From the NCBI GenBank assembly GCA_045576855.1, contig JAZNHG010000054.1:1-64000 (forward strand): DNA of 64,000 nt. Direction: 5' to 3'. Below the pieces are notes generated by a model. That model had not been told where the DNA came from, did no database searches, and saw only the letters and a list, made by a program, of their open reading frames with translations. Source of the DNA: Colimorpha sp045576855. GTDB lineage: Bacteria; Bacteroidota; Bacteroidia; Bacteroidales; P3. Of the stretch, positions 27,757 through 35,152 are shown one piece after another. Position numbers and translations under genes: made by a program. Positions within the stretch are counted from its first letter, which is position 1, and each line of letters begins with the position of its first letter.

Positions 27757-27788
27757 CAAAAATACGGAAATTATCCGAATCTGCCAAA
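27757..27788 (-). promoter_or_regulatory. guaB promoter
   Basis: On the minus strand TTTG (27785-27788) and TATTTTTG (27757-27764) are separated by 20 bases. This is a full match to the Bacteroidota promoter. It lies 49 bases before the guaB ATG. Confidence 0.75.
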
Positions 27789-27878
27789 TAAATAATATAA
27801 TAAATATGCAACTGTTTTAGTATCAGTGTGCTAAATTTATTGGCCGCACTGCTCGCCATACAGGGCTGTTCGACCTAT

Positions 27879-27957
27879 CATCCTACCACCATCCTACCAT
27901 CATCCTACCACCATCCTACCACCATCCTACCACCATCCTACCATTTTAACATTTCAG
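27879..27957 (+). repeat. 11-bp tandem array, subfamily A, six units plus 14-base flank
   Basis: Six units of CATCCTACCAC (some ending CAT) cover 27879-27944 without a gap. They are followed at once by TTTTAACATTTCAG (27944-27957), the subfamily A flank. The GGGGTCAT left module seen in other copies is worn here to a CTATCAT. The array lies upstream of guaB. Confidence 0.85.
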
Positions 27958-27974
27958 AAGCCCGGTTGAGGGCA

Positions 27975-28074
27975 ATGTTCAGTGTTCAGTGTTTAGTGTT
28001 CAGTGTTTAGTGTTCAGTGTTCAGTGTTCAGTGTTCAGTGTTCAGTGTTTAGTGTTTAGTGTTCAGTGTTCAGT
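27975..28074 (+). repeat. 7-bp tandem array (TTCAGTG)n
   Basis: About 14 units of TTCAGTG or TTTAGTG run without interruption. No gene is present. It begins 18 bases after the first 11-bp array. Confidence 0.85.
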
Positions 28075-28091
28075 ATCCGGTGCGGCAGCCT

Positions 28092-28187
28092 GCTCTCCAC
28101 TCTCCACTCTCCGCTCTCCACTCTCCGCTCTCCACTCTCCGCTCTCCACTCTCCACTCTCCGCTCTCCACTCTCCACTCTCCACTCC
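28092..28187 (+). repeat. 7-bp tandem array (CTCTCCA/G)n
   Basis: About 13-14 units of CTCCACT or CTCCGCT. Together with the previous block it fills the space between two 11-bp arrays. The stretch 27709-28279 contains only repeats and the guaB promoter. Confidence 0.85.
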
Positions 28188-28243
28188 CCAAGGGGGTCAT
28201 CCATGCACCATCCATGCACCAACCTTGCATTTTAACATTTCGG
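28186..28243 (+). repeat. 11-bp tandem array, subfamily A, three units with both flanks
   Basis: A small hairpin-forming CCCCAAGGGGGTCAT (28186-28200) leads into three 11-base units (CATCCATGCAC twice, then CAACCTTGCAT; 28198-28230), then TTTTAACATTTCGG (28230-28243). Units differ in sequence from the CATCCTACCAC type, but the unit length and both flanks are kept. Confidence 0.8.
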
Positions 28244-28279
28244 ATGCAGGCTTGATGCTCGGTCGACGGGGGGATGCAA

Positions 28280-30415
28280 CTAGCGGTACAGGTTGTTGAG
28301 TGTGCGCATTGTGAGCTTGACGCTGTCGAGGTCGGCCGCCGGGTCGACAGGGATGAAGTCTACGATGCGGGTCGCGCCGGCTTTGAGGTCGAAGAAGTTG
28401 TCGCTGAAGTGGCCGTCGATGTGGGGCTCGGTGTCGAGGTAGACGTCGTAGAGGTCGCTCTGCGCACTGACGGTCACCTGCAAAGTTGGCAGTTGGCTAC
28501 CGGTAGTGGTTGGTGTTTTTACTTTTAATTTTTCGCTTTTGACTTTGAACTTTGGTTCGGGGTAGGCACGGTCCTTGGGGTAGACGCTGTAGTAGCGTTG
28601 CCATGCCTGCAGGTCGGCGTTGTCGGCGAAGAGGGCTTTGGCGCGGTAGTGCAGGGCTTTCCAGTTGCCGTAGTAGTCGATGGAGCTCCACGAGGCCACG
28701 GGCCAGCAGTCGTTCAGCTGCCAGTAGAGGGTGCCGCTGCAGCGCGGGTCGCCGAGGTGGCAGAGGATGCCGTAGCCCACCCCCCAAGCCTGCAGCAGTT
28801 GGCTGACGTAGGCGTAGTCCTCCAGGCTGAGCGTGCGGCTGTCGAAGCCGTAGTACTGGCGCATGGCCTTGTCTATGATCTCGCGGCCGCGGCCGTGTTT
28901 CTGGTGGTTTCTTAATGTGGGGGAGTCGATGTTGAGTTGGTCCTCGGGGCAGAACTGGCGGATGGTGCTCATCATGGGGTAGCTCTGGAAGCCGTACTCG
29001 CTCATGAAGCGGCCGGTCTTTTCTCTGTACACCTCGAAGGGCAGCTCGCCCCACCAGACGCCCCAGTAGTGGCTGTCGCCGTGGGTGGTGCACTCCGGGT
29101 GGCCCCAGCCGTAGAGCGGCGAGGTGGTGATGTAGGGGCGCTGCAGCGGGTCGCAGTCGCGGACGGCCTTGGCCAGGATGCTGGTCGAGCTGGTGTTGCT
29201 CGTCGTGCTGGAGTAGCCGAAGATGGTGTCCATAGCCTTCTCCAGTTGGGCGCGCTGCTCGGGTGTCCAGTTGAACTGGCCCTGCCAGCCCCAGTCTTCC
29301 CAGCCGTTTTTTACCTCGTTGTTGCCGCACCAGAGCACGATGCAGGGGTGCTTCGCCAGGCGGGCCACCTGCTGCCGCGCTTCGCGGTCGATGCTGCTCA
29401 GCATCTCCTTGTTGTCGGGGTAGGGGGTGCCGGCGAAGACGAAGTCCTGCCACACCATGAGGCCCAGCGAGTCGCAGAGGTCGTAGAAGTAGTCGTGCTC
29501 GTAGATGCCGCCGCCCCAGATGCGTATCATGTTGAATCCGGCCTCCTTGGCCGAGCAGAGCAGGTGGCGGTAGCGGGCTTTCTGCGCTTCGTCGAGCACG
29601 GGGAAGCTGTGCACGGGTATCCAGTTGGCGCCCTTGATGAAGATGGGCTTGCCGTCGCGGTAGAATGTGAAGCTCTGGCCGATGCTGTCTTGCTCCTGCC
29701 GGAGTTCTATTTTATTCCAGTCAGAACTAAAAGAACAAAAAGAATTGTTTTCTGATGGTTCTTTTAGTTCTGATTGAGACTTGTTGGTGATATACACCCG
29801 CTTCCAGATGCCGCAGGTGGCCAGCCGCGGCCCCCAGTCCCAGCCCTGCTGGTAGGGCGCTATGCGGGTGAAGGCGCGCCGCTCGGGCAGCGTGATGCCG
29901 TATTTCGCTTCGCGCAGCGAGTCCGAATCGTAAGGGTACTGGAAAAATAATTGGATGACTATGCTGTCAAACTTGCCCCATATCTCAATGGGGACAGTAT
30001 GTTCGACAAACATATTGTCAACAAAATCTCCAATAGCGGCTGCGGAAGAGCCTAAATAGCACTGGACAAGGATCTCAGCGCGTCCGGCCAATCCCTCGAA
30101 AGTGAGCCAAATAGTGTCGTTAGGAGGTATCTCATTCCTCACCATCCTGGATAACTCCTTCTTGCTCAATACAGTGCGGTACTTCCACTCTCTGTTCGCT
30201 AACCATTGCGCTGAATCCTCGTTGGTGCCATAGTATGGGTCGGGGATGAGGCCGTTGGCCATGAGGTCGGTGTGGATGAATCCCGGCACCGTCGCCGGAT
30301 ACCACTTGCCGTTGTATTCAAACTGCCAGTCGGTCAGTTCCACCAAGTCGAGCTTTGAACTACAGGCCGCCAGCAGCAGCGGCAACACAAAAATCCATAT
30401 CTTTTTCATAATCAT
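28280..30415 (-). CDS. GH2 beta-mannosidase, lipoprotein
   Basis: 711 residues from the ATG at 30415, whose ATGA overlaps the stop of the upstream gene. The lipobox LLAAC places it at a membrane facing outward. It has the GH2 beta-sandwich, Ig-like and TIM-barrel parts. WDWGPRL is the beta-mannosidase box, WCGNNEVKNGW contains the acid/base Glu, and SEYGFQSYP contains the nucleophile Glu. It would remove mannose from mannosides or N-glycans. Near the C-terminus, KFKVKSEKLKVKT is encoded by a 7-bp repeat (28521-28555). At about 710 residues it is shorter than the usual 850-900. Confidence 0.9.
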   Translation of the reverse strand: MIMKKIWIFVLPLLLAACSSKLDLVELTDWQFEYNGKWYPATVPGFIHTDLMANGLIPDPYYGTNEDSAQWLANREWKYRTVLSKKELSRMVRNEIPPNDTIWLTFEGLAGRAEILVQCYLGSSAAAIGDFVDNMFVEHTVPIEIWGKFDSIVIQLFFQYPYDSDSLREAKYGITLPERRAFTRIAPYQQGWDWGPRLATCGIWKRVYITNKSQSELKEPSENNSFCSFSSDWNKIELRQEQDSIGQSFTFYRDGKPIFIKGANWIPVHSFPVLDEAQKARYRHLLCSAKEAGFNMIRIWGGGIYEHDYFYDLCDSLGLMVWQDFVFAGTPYPDNKEMLSSIDREARQQVARLAKHPCIVLWCGNNEVKNGWEDWGWQGQFNWTPEQRAQLEKAMDTIFGYSSTTSNTSSTSILAKAVRDCDPLQRPYITTSPLYGWGHPECTTHGDSHYWGVWWGELPFEVYREKTGRFMSEYGFQSYPMMSTIRQFCPEDQLNIDSPTLRNHQKHGRGREIIDKAMRQYYGFDSRTLSLEDYAYVSQLLQAWGVGYGILCHLGDPRCSGTLYWQLNDCWPVASWSSIDYYGNWKALHYRAKALFADNADLQAWQRYYSVYPKDRAYPEPKFKVKSEKLKVKTPTTTGSQLPTLQVTVSAQSDLYDVYLDTEPHIDGHFSDNFFDLKAGATRIVDFIPVDPAADLDSVKLTMRTLNNLYR
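28521..28555 (-). repeat. 7-bp repeat inside the mannosidase gene
   Basis: Five degenerate 7-base units (plus-strand core ACTTTTA / ACTTTGA) encode the Lys-rich peptide KFKVKSEKLKVK between the last two domains. Three units make 21 bases, so the insert keeps the reading frame. Confidence 0.65.
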
Positions 30416-30969
30416 AATACCGTTTCTTCTATTTTGTGGTATTTGCTGATTTCCCGTGTCACCTTCATGTCGAAGTAATTGAGCTCCATCAAGAAACATT
30501 CTCCGGCGTAGTTCTTGACTACCAGCATGGGAAGATCGGTTGCCAGAAGGGAGATGCTGTTCCACGGTATCTCCACCACCAGGTCGCTTGTCACCAGGCC
30601 CTGGGTCATCCAGTACCACTTTTTTCTTTTCTTTGTGTATTCTATAGCGCCGTCCAGCACCAGCTTCTCCGGCCCCACAATAATCTGTGCCTTGAGCATC
30701 GAGATACCCTTGCGTAGGATAAAGATGAAAACAACAATGCCGAATATGCACACTACATACAGCCAAAAGTCAGGGTCGCTGAAAATCAGCCAATACAGCA
30801 TCATCGCTATGATGAGGCAACTGAGAACAATCATGAACCAGGCGCCACCGCGGGCCTTGAACACAGTGGTCTTGTCGTAGTTCTTGAGTTGAGGTTGCTG
30901 ACGGTTGTGGCTGTCCAGTATTTTCAGGACAAACCTGACAATCATCTGTGTCCCAAGATAGTCACTCAT
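30412..30969 (-). CDS. Two-helix membrane protein of unknown function
   Basis: 185 residues. Two membrane helices lie at about 46-63 and 68-86. The remaining C-terminal 95 residues look like a small beta-rich, PH-like cytosolic domain (WYWMTQGLVTSDLVVEIPWNSISLL). No family is recognised. It overlaps the mannosidase start by four bases (ATGA). Confidence 0.7.
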   Translation of the reverse strand: MSDYLGTQMIVRFVLKILDSHNRQQPQLKNYDKTTVFKARGGAWFMIVLSCLIIAMMLYWLIFSDPDFWLYVVCIFGIVVFIFILRKGISMLKAQIIVGPEKLVLDGAIEYTKKRKKWYWMTQGLVTSDLVVEIPWNSISLLATDLPMLVVKNYAGECFLMELNYFDMKVTREISKYHKIEETVL

Positions 30970-30978
30970 CGCGCTGTG

Positions 30979-31356
30979 CTATTTCGTTTTCATGAATGCG
31001 AAGAACACCGCCAGCAGAATGAAGACAAAGCTGACGAGGTGGTTCCAGCGGATGGGCTCGCTTTTGAAGACGGTGGCCACGATGATGGTGAAGACTGTCA
31101 GCGAGATGCACTCGGCCAGTATCTTCAGCTGCATCAGCGAGAAGGGCCCCCCGTTGATCTGGCTGCCGATGCGGTTGGCGGGGATCATGAACGAGTACTC
31201 GAAGAAGGCCACCCCCCACGAGGTGAGGATGATGAGTATCAGCGGCCAGCTGGTGTTGATCTTCATCTCGGTGAGCTTCAGGTTGCCGTACCAGGCGAAG
31301 GTCATGAAGATGTTGCTCACGATGAGCAGCAGTATGGTAATCAGTGCTTTTGGCAT
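30979..31356 (-). CDS. DUF486 / DMT-superfamily small membrane protein
   Basis: 125 residues from the ATG at 31356 (MPKALITILLL). Four predicted membrane helices and the motifs FMTFAWYG, FFEYSFMIPANRIG and QLKILAECISLTVF match DUF486, a family of about 115 residues related to small drug/metabolite transporters. Substrate unknown. Its start overlaps the cinA 3' end by 16 bases. Confidence 0.88.
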   Translation of the reverse strand: MPKALITILLLIVSNIFMTFAWYGNLKLTEMKINTSWPLILIILTSWGVAFFEYSFMIPANRIGSQINGGPFSLMQLKILAECISLTVFTIIVATVFKSEPIRWNHLVSFVFILLAVFFAFMKTK

Positions 31357-32588
31357 ATCATGTGAATTAGCATGGAAAAGGCTTGGTTGACCGTGCGGTC
31401 GATGTTCTGCTGGCGTCGGCGGCCGGGGAAGGAGAGCAACTGTGCTTCCGTGTGTGTAGCGTCGGCCACGGCAATCCACACCGTGCCCACGGGCTTCTCC
31501 TTGGTGCCTCCGTCGGGCCCGGCAATGCCAGTGGTGGCTATGGCCAGGTCGGCACCGAGGCGTGTGCGCACCCCTTTGGCCATCTCGCGTGCCGTCTCCT
31601 CGCTCACGGCGCCGTGGGCCTCCAGCGTGCTGTGATGCACGCCGAGGGCGCACTCTTTCACCGCGTTGCTGTAGGCCACCACGCCACCGCGGAAGTAGGC
31701 CGAGGCACCGGCCTGCGCCGTTAGCTGGCTGGCGATGGTGCCGCCCGTGCAGCTCTCGGCAGTGGCTAGGGTCAGGCCGCGCTCCGTGAGGGTCTTGTGC
31801 ACCAGCTCGGCGAGCGTCTCGCAGTCCTCGCCAACGATGTACTGGCCGGCAATCTTATATAGGTCATCTACCGCACTGTCGATGGCATTCCGCAGGCTGG
31901 CCTCCTGCGTCCCACGTGCCGTCAGGCGCAGTTTGGTCATGCCCGCCACAGGCAGGTAGGCCAGCCGTATGCACTCGGGCAGCGCCAGCTCCCAGGGCTC
32001 GATGAGGTCGCTCAGGAAACTCTCGCCGATGCCCTGCGTGAGAATGTTCTTGTTGATGATTATGTCGGAATGGAACGTCTCTTGCAGTTTGGGGATGACG
32101 CGGTTTTGCATCAGCCATTCCATCTCGAAGGGTACTCCCGGCAGCGATACAAACACTCTGCCTTCGTGCTCGAACCACATGCAGGGGGCCGTGCCGAGGT
32201 CGTTGTTGAGCACCTCGCAGCACTTCGGCACCAGGGCTTGGGCCCGGTTGACGGGCGTAAGCTCGAAGCCGCGCACGGCGAAGATGCGCCGCACGTTCTC
32301 CAATGCTACCGGGCTCTCCACCAGCTCGGAGTGAAAGTAGTCGCAGAGTAGCTTCTTGGTGATGTCGTCCTTGGTGGGGCCAAGGCCGCCGGTGATGAGC
32401 ATTATGTCGTATCCCTTGTGGTCGTCAAGGGCATGCGAGATGTCGTCGTGCTGGTCGCCCACCACCTCGACGCATGTCACGTCGAAGCCCGCTTCGGTGA
32501 GCATGCGGCTCATAGTCGAGGCATTGGTGTTGACGACCTGGCCCAGCAGCAGTTCATCGCCGATATTGATAATCTTTACCGCTTTCAT
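31341..32588 (-). CDS. cinA: CinA: competence/damage-inducible protein, NMN deamidase
   Basis: 415 residues in two domains. The N-terminal MoCF-like domain (about 1-170) has IGDELLLGQVVNTN and TGGLGPTKDD. The C-terminal NMN amidohydrolase domain (about 255-415) has TAESCTGG and TGIAGPDGGTKEKPVG. CinA salvages the pyridine nucleotide by-product NMN. It overlaps folA by four bases (ATGA), so the two are coupled. Confidence 0.96.
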   Translation of the reverse strand: MKAVKIINIGDELLLGQVVNTNASTMSRMLTEAGFDVTCVEVVGDQHDDISHALDDHKGYDIMLITGGLGPTKDDITKKLLCDYFHSELVESPVALENVRRIFAVRGFELTPVNRAQALVPKCCEVLNNDLGTAPCMWFEHEGRVFVSLPGVPFEMEWLMQNRVIPKLQETFHSDIIINKNILTQGIGESFLSDLIEPWELALPECIRLAYLPVAGMTKLRLTARGTQEASLRNAIDSAVDDLYKIAGQYIVGEDCETLAELVHKTLTERGLTLATAESCTGGTIASQLTAQAGASAYFRGGVVAYSNAVKECALGVHHSTLEAHGAVSEETAREMAKGVRTRLGADLAIATTGIAGPDGGTKEKPVGTVWIAVADATHTEAQLLSFPGRRRQQNIDRTVNQAFSMLIHMICQKH

Positions 32589-33106
32589 AGTCTGTATTTT
32601 CTGTCGTATTCTTCGTAGGCATAGTCCAGGCCGCTCTCCTCGTCCTGCATAGGGTCGCCGAGGCTCACCAGGGTAAACTCCGACATGTCGATGGTGGGGA
32701 AGTAGACGTCGGCCTCATAGTCGCGATAGACGCGCGTGACATACAGCCGGTTGGTGAAGGGAAGCAGCATCTGGTAGATGGAAGCGCCACCCATGACGAA
32801 GACCTCGTCGTCGCAGTCTTTCAGTACGTTGAACAGTTCGTTGATGCTGTGCACCACCGTGGCGCCGTCGGCCGCGAAGTTGGGGTTGGTAGTCATCACG
32901 ATGTTCTGCCGGCCGGGCAGCGGGCGCTTGGGCAGGCTGTCCCAGGTCTTGCGCCCCATGACGACGGGGTGGCCTGTGGTGAGTTTCTTGAATCGCTTCA
33001 GGTCGCCGCTGAGGTGCCACAGCAGGTCGTTGTCTTTGCCGATGGCACGATTGTCGGCCATAGCCACTATGATGCTCAGGTTGGGTTTCTTGTCTGTCTT
33101 TATCAT
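32585..33106 (-). CDS. folA: Dihydrofolate reductase
   Basis: 173 residues. It reduces dihydrofolate to tetrahydrofolate with NADPH. Motifs are MADNRAIGKDNDLLWHLSGDLKRF, seen here as the substrate-binding segments AIGKDNDLLWHL and KRFKKLT, then HPVVMGRKTWDSLP and the NADPH loop VMGGASIYQMLLP. Length is normal. thyA is not adjacent, although the pair is common. Confidence 0.96.
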   Translation of the reverse strand: MIKTDKKPNLSIIVAMADNRAIGKDNDLLWHLSGDLKRFKKLTTGHPVVMGRKTWDSLPKRPLPGRQNIVMTTNPNFAADGATVVHSINELFNVLKDCDDEVFVMGGASIYQMLLPFTNRLYVTRVYRDYEADVYFPTIDMSEFTLVSLGDPMQDEESGLDYAYEEYDRKYRL

Positions 33107-33124
33107 GAGGGTCTGTTTGTTGTT

Positions 33125-34306
33125 TTATTGTCTGAATATGCGGGTGGACCGTTCGAAGATGCCGTGGCACCAGGCCAGAGCCAGTCCGTAGTTGCTCACC
33201 GGCAGACCGGCCTCGAGGGCAGGCAGCAGGCGCGCCCGCACCTGCTGGGCTGTGATGACGCAGCCGCCGCATTGGATGACAAGTGCATAGGAGGAGAGCG
33301 GGGTGTTGAGTGTGGAAATCGGGGTTCCCCCGCCGAGGATGTCGAAGGTCAGCTCCTTTCCGGTGGCTTTGCGCAGGGCGGCAGGCAGCTTCACCCGGCC
33401 TATGTCTTCGCAGGTGACGTTGTGTGTGCAGCTTTCGAGCAGCAGCACCTGGTCGCCATCCTTCAGGGTGCCGATGGCTTGTGTGCCGCGCAGGTAGTCG
33501 TCGAATGGTCCTTTCTGGCGGGCCAACACCACGCTGAAGCTCGTCAGCTGCACTGTGTCGGGCACCACGTTGGCCACCTGCTGAAAGGCCTGGCTGTCGG
33601 TCACCACCAGCCGTGGAGGCTCTTTGAGCGTGGCAAGTGTCATTGCCAGTTCTTGTGGTTGGCAAAAGAATGCCATTGCATGCAGGTCCATCAGGTCGCG
33701 AAGCACCTGTACCTGCGGCAGTATCATGCGCCCTTCGGGGGCCGAACTGTCGATGGGCGTCACCAGCACCACCGTTTCGCCCGGCGACACCACGTCGCCC
33801 AGCAGGCTTCGACCGCGCCAGGCGCTTTGGGGCATGGCCTTCCGTATTGCCTCGATGAGGCTCTCGCGCATCGACGGGTCTGTGGTGGTTAACTGTAAAT
33901 CAGGCTTTTCTGAATTCCCCGAAGATGCAAGGAGGTCCGTCTTGCTCCTTATTCGCAGCAGCGGCGTGCCGTGCTTTCTGCACCAGGCTTCGAGCATATC
34001 CTCCGGTTCGCCCCACTCTGTGTAGAGCAGCAGCGCCAGGTCCACCTCGGCCAACGCCGCCATGCTCTTCTCCACGCGCTGGGCCCCGAGGGCGCCTTCG
34101 TCGTCGATGCCGGCGGTGTCGATGAGCACCACGGGCCCGATACCCCCTATCTCCATGCTCTTGCGCACGGGGTCGGTGGTGGTGCCGGCGGTGTCACTCA
34201 CGATGGCTATCTGTTGACCCGTCAGGTAGTTGACGAGTGAACTTTTGCCCACGTTGCGCCGACCGAAGAGGCCGATGCGTGGCTTTAACTCATTATGTTT
34301 GCTCAC
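33125..34306 (-). CDS. hydF: [FeFe]-hydrogenase H-cluster maturation GTPase HydF
   Basis: 393 residues. HydF is the scaffold on which the H-cluster 2Fe subunit is assembled. The GTPase part has GRRNVGKSS, TAGTTTDP, DTAGIDDEG and the SKTDLL-type G4. The C-terminal cluster-binding part has CTHNVTCEDIGRVKLP (the His in this loop is a known ligand) and CGGC. The start codon is GTG, as no ATG is available upstream in frame. hydE, hydG and the hydrogenase itself are not in the window. A -7 element is at 34353-34360. Confidence 0.95.
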   Translation of the reverse strand: MSKHNELKPRIGLFGRRNVGKSSLVNYLTGQQIAIVSDTAGTTTDPVRKSMEIGGIGPVVLIDTAGIDDEGALGAQRVEKSMAALAEVDLALLLYTEWGEPEDMLEAWCRKHGTPLLRIRSKTDLLASSGNSEKPDLQLTTTDPSMRESLIEAIRKAMPQSAWRGRSLLGDVVSPGETVVLVTPIDSSAPEGRMILPQVQVLRDLMDLHAMAFFCQPQELAMTLATLKEPPRLVVTDSQAFQQVANVVPDTVQLTSFSVVLARQKGPFDDYLRGTQAIGTLKDGDQVLLLESCTHNVTCEDIGRVKLPAALRKATGKELTFDILGGGTPISTLNTPLSSYALVIQCGGCVITAQQVRARLLPALEAGLPVSNYGLALAWCHGIFERSTRIFRQ

Positions 34307-34352
34307 GATAGTATGTTTTTTGCCAGGTGCAGGCTAGCTTGTTTTTAATTTG

Positions 34353-34360
34353 CAAAAGTA
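34353..34360 (-). promoter_or_regulatory. -7 promoter element of hydF
   Basis: TACTTTTG on the minus strand matches TAnnTTTG, 47 bases before the hydF GTG start. The -33 element is not clear. Confidence 0.45.
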
Positions 34361-34470
34361 ATAAATAATTTGAACCCGCGCGAAGAAAGTTATGAACACC
34401 ATACACAACCCATGCAAATACGGTGATAAAAAATCACCAAAACGGTCCGAAGCCGTAAAATGCCACCCCC

Positions 34471-34605
34471 GTAACCCACACAAAGACAGGTTCCCCAGGT
34501 ACCATCTCCTACTCATCTCCTACTATTCCTCTACTCTACACCTACTGAAAAACTACTCGAGTAGGCAATAAGTAGTCGAATGGTACGTTATGGTAAGTGG
34601 AATAC
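34471..34605 (+). repeat. 11-bp tandem array, subfamily B, five units with both flanks
   Basis: A head module GTAACCCACA...CAGGTTCCCC (34471-34496) is followed by five 11-base units (34503-34557), four of them ending in CTACT. The tail CGAGTAGGCAATAAGTAG then leads to TACGTTATGGTAAGTGG. GTACCAT before the array and ATGGTAC after it could pair and close the whole array into one stem. It lies between divergent hydF and the DUF4919-like gene. Confidence 0.85.
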
Positions 34606-34672
34606 AGGTCGAATATCCCGGGTTGACCCTTTGACGGGGTGGGGCATTCGGCTGCGGTTAACAGATGTTGGT

Positions 34673-35152
34673 ATGAAACGTTATGTTCTTTTGATGCTAC
34701 TGGTGCTGCTGTCGCTGCCGGTGGCGGCACAGGATGCCGGGCGCACGATGAAACCCAACTATCGCAAGATTGCGCGTGTGGTGAAGTCGCCTTCGAGCCC
34801 CTACTTCATGGATTCTCTTCAGGACCGTTTTGCGCGGCAGGATACTTCGCTGACAGTCGACGACTTGCGCTGCCTCTACTATGGCGGCGAGGGCGACATG
34901 CTCTATCGTACCCATACCCGCCTGCAGGCCGTGGGGGCGCGCTTCGGCATGTCGTCGCGTCAGGCGGGTGTCGCCTGGTGGCACTATCAGATGCTGACCA
35001 CCGCCGTGTGGAGCACTGGCGACGGCAGCAAACGCAAGCCGCTGCATGTGACCGGATACGACGACGCACAATGTGCGGCCACCGAATTCGGTGCCGCGCT
35101 ATGGTTCAAAATCAAGGGTAAACGCAAGTTCATCGTAGCTCCACCACGGTGA
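34673..35152 (+). CDS. Exported DUF4919-like protein
   Basis: 159 residues from the ATG at 34673, where a signal peptide (ending LPVAAQ) begins; upstream in-frame codons look non-coding. The pattern SPSSPYFMDSL, RFARQDTSLTVDDLRCLYYGG and the later CAATEFGAALWFKIKG resembles DUF4919, exported Bacteroidota proteins of unknown function. The 3' end overlaps the convergent mutS2 by 23 bases. Confidence 0.7.
   Translation: MKRYVLLMLLVLLSLPVAAQDAGRTMKPNYRKIARVVKSPSSPYFMDSLQDRFARQDTSLTVDDLRCLYYGGEGDMLYRTHTRLQAVGARFGMSSRQAGVAWWHYQMLTTAVWSTGDGSKRKPLHVTGYDDAQCAATEFGAALWFKIKGKRKFIVAPPR

Noticed and set aside
27879..28243. CRISPR array
   Set aside because: Units are contiguous, 7 or 11 bases long, with no spacers and no cas genes.
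27828..28299. Open frames giving peptides such as HPTTILPPSYH at the 11-bp arrays
   Set aside because: An 11-base unit shifts frame each time, so the peptide arises only because all three frames lack stops. The same DNA occurs in both orientations and the flanks do not code.
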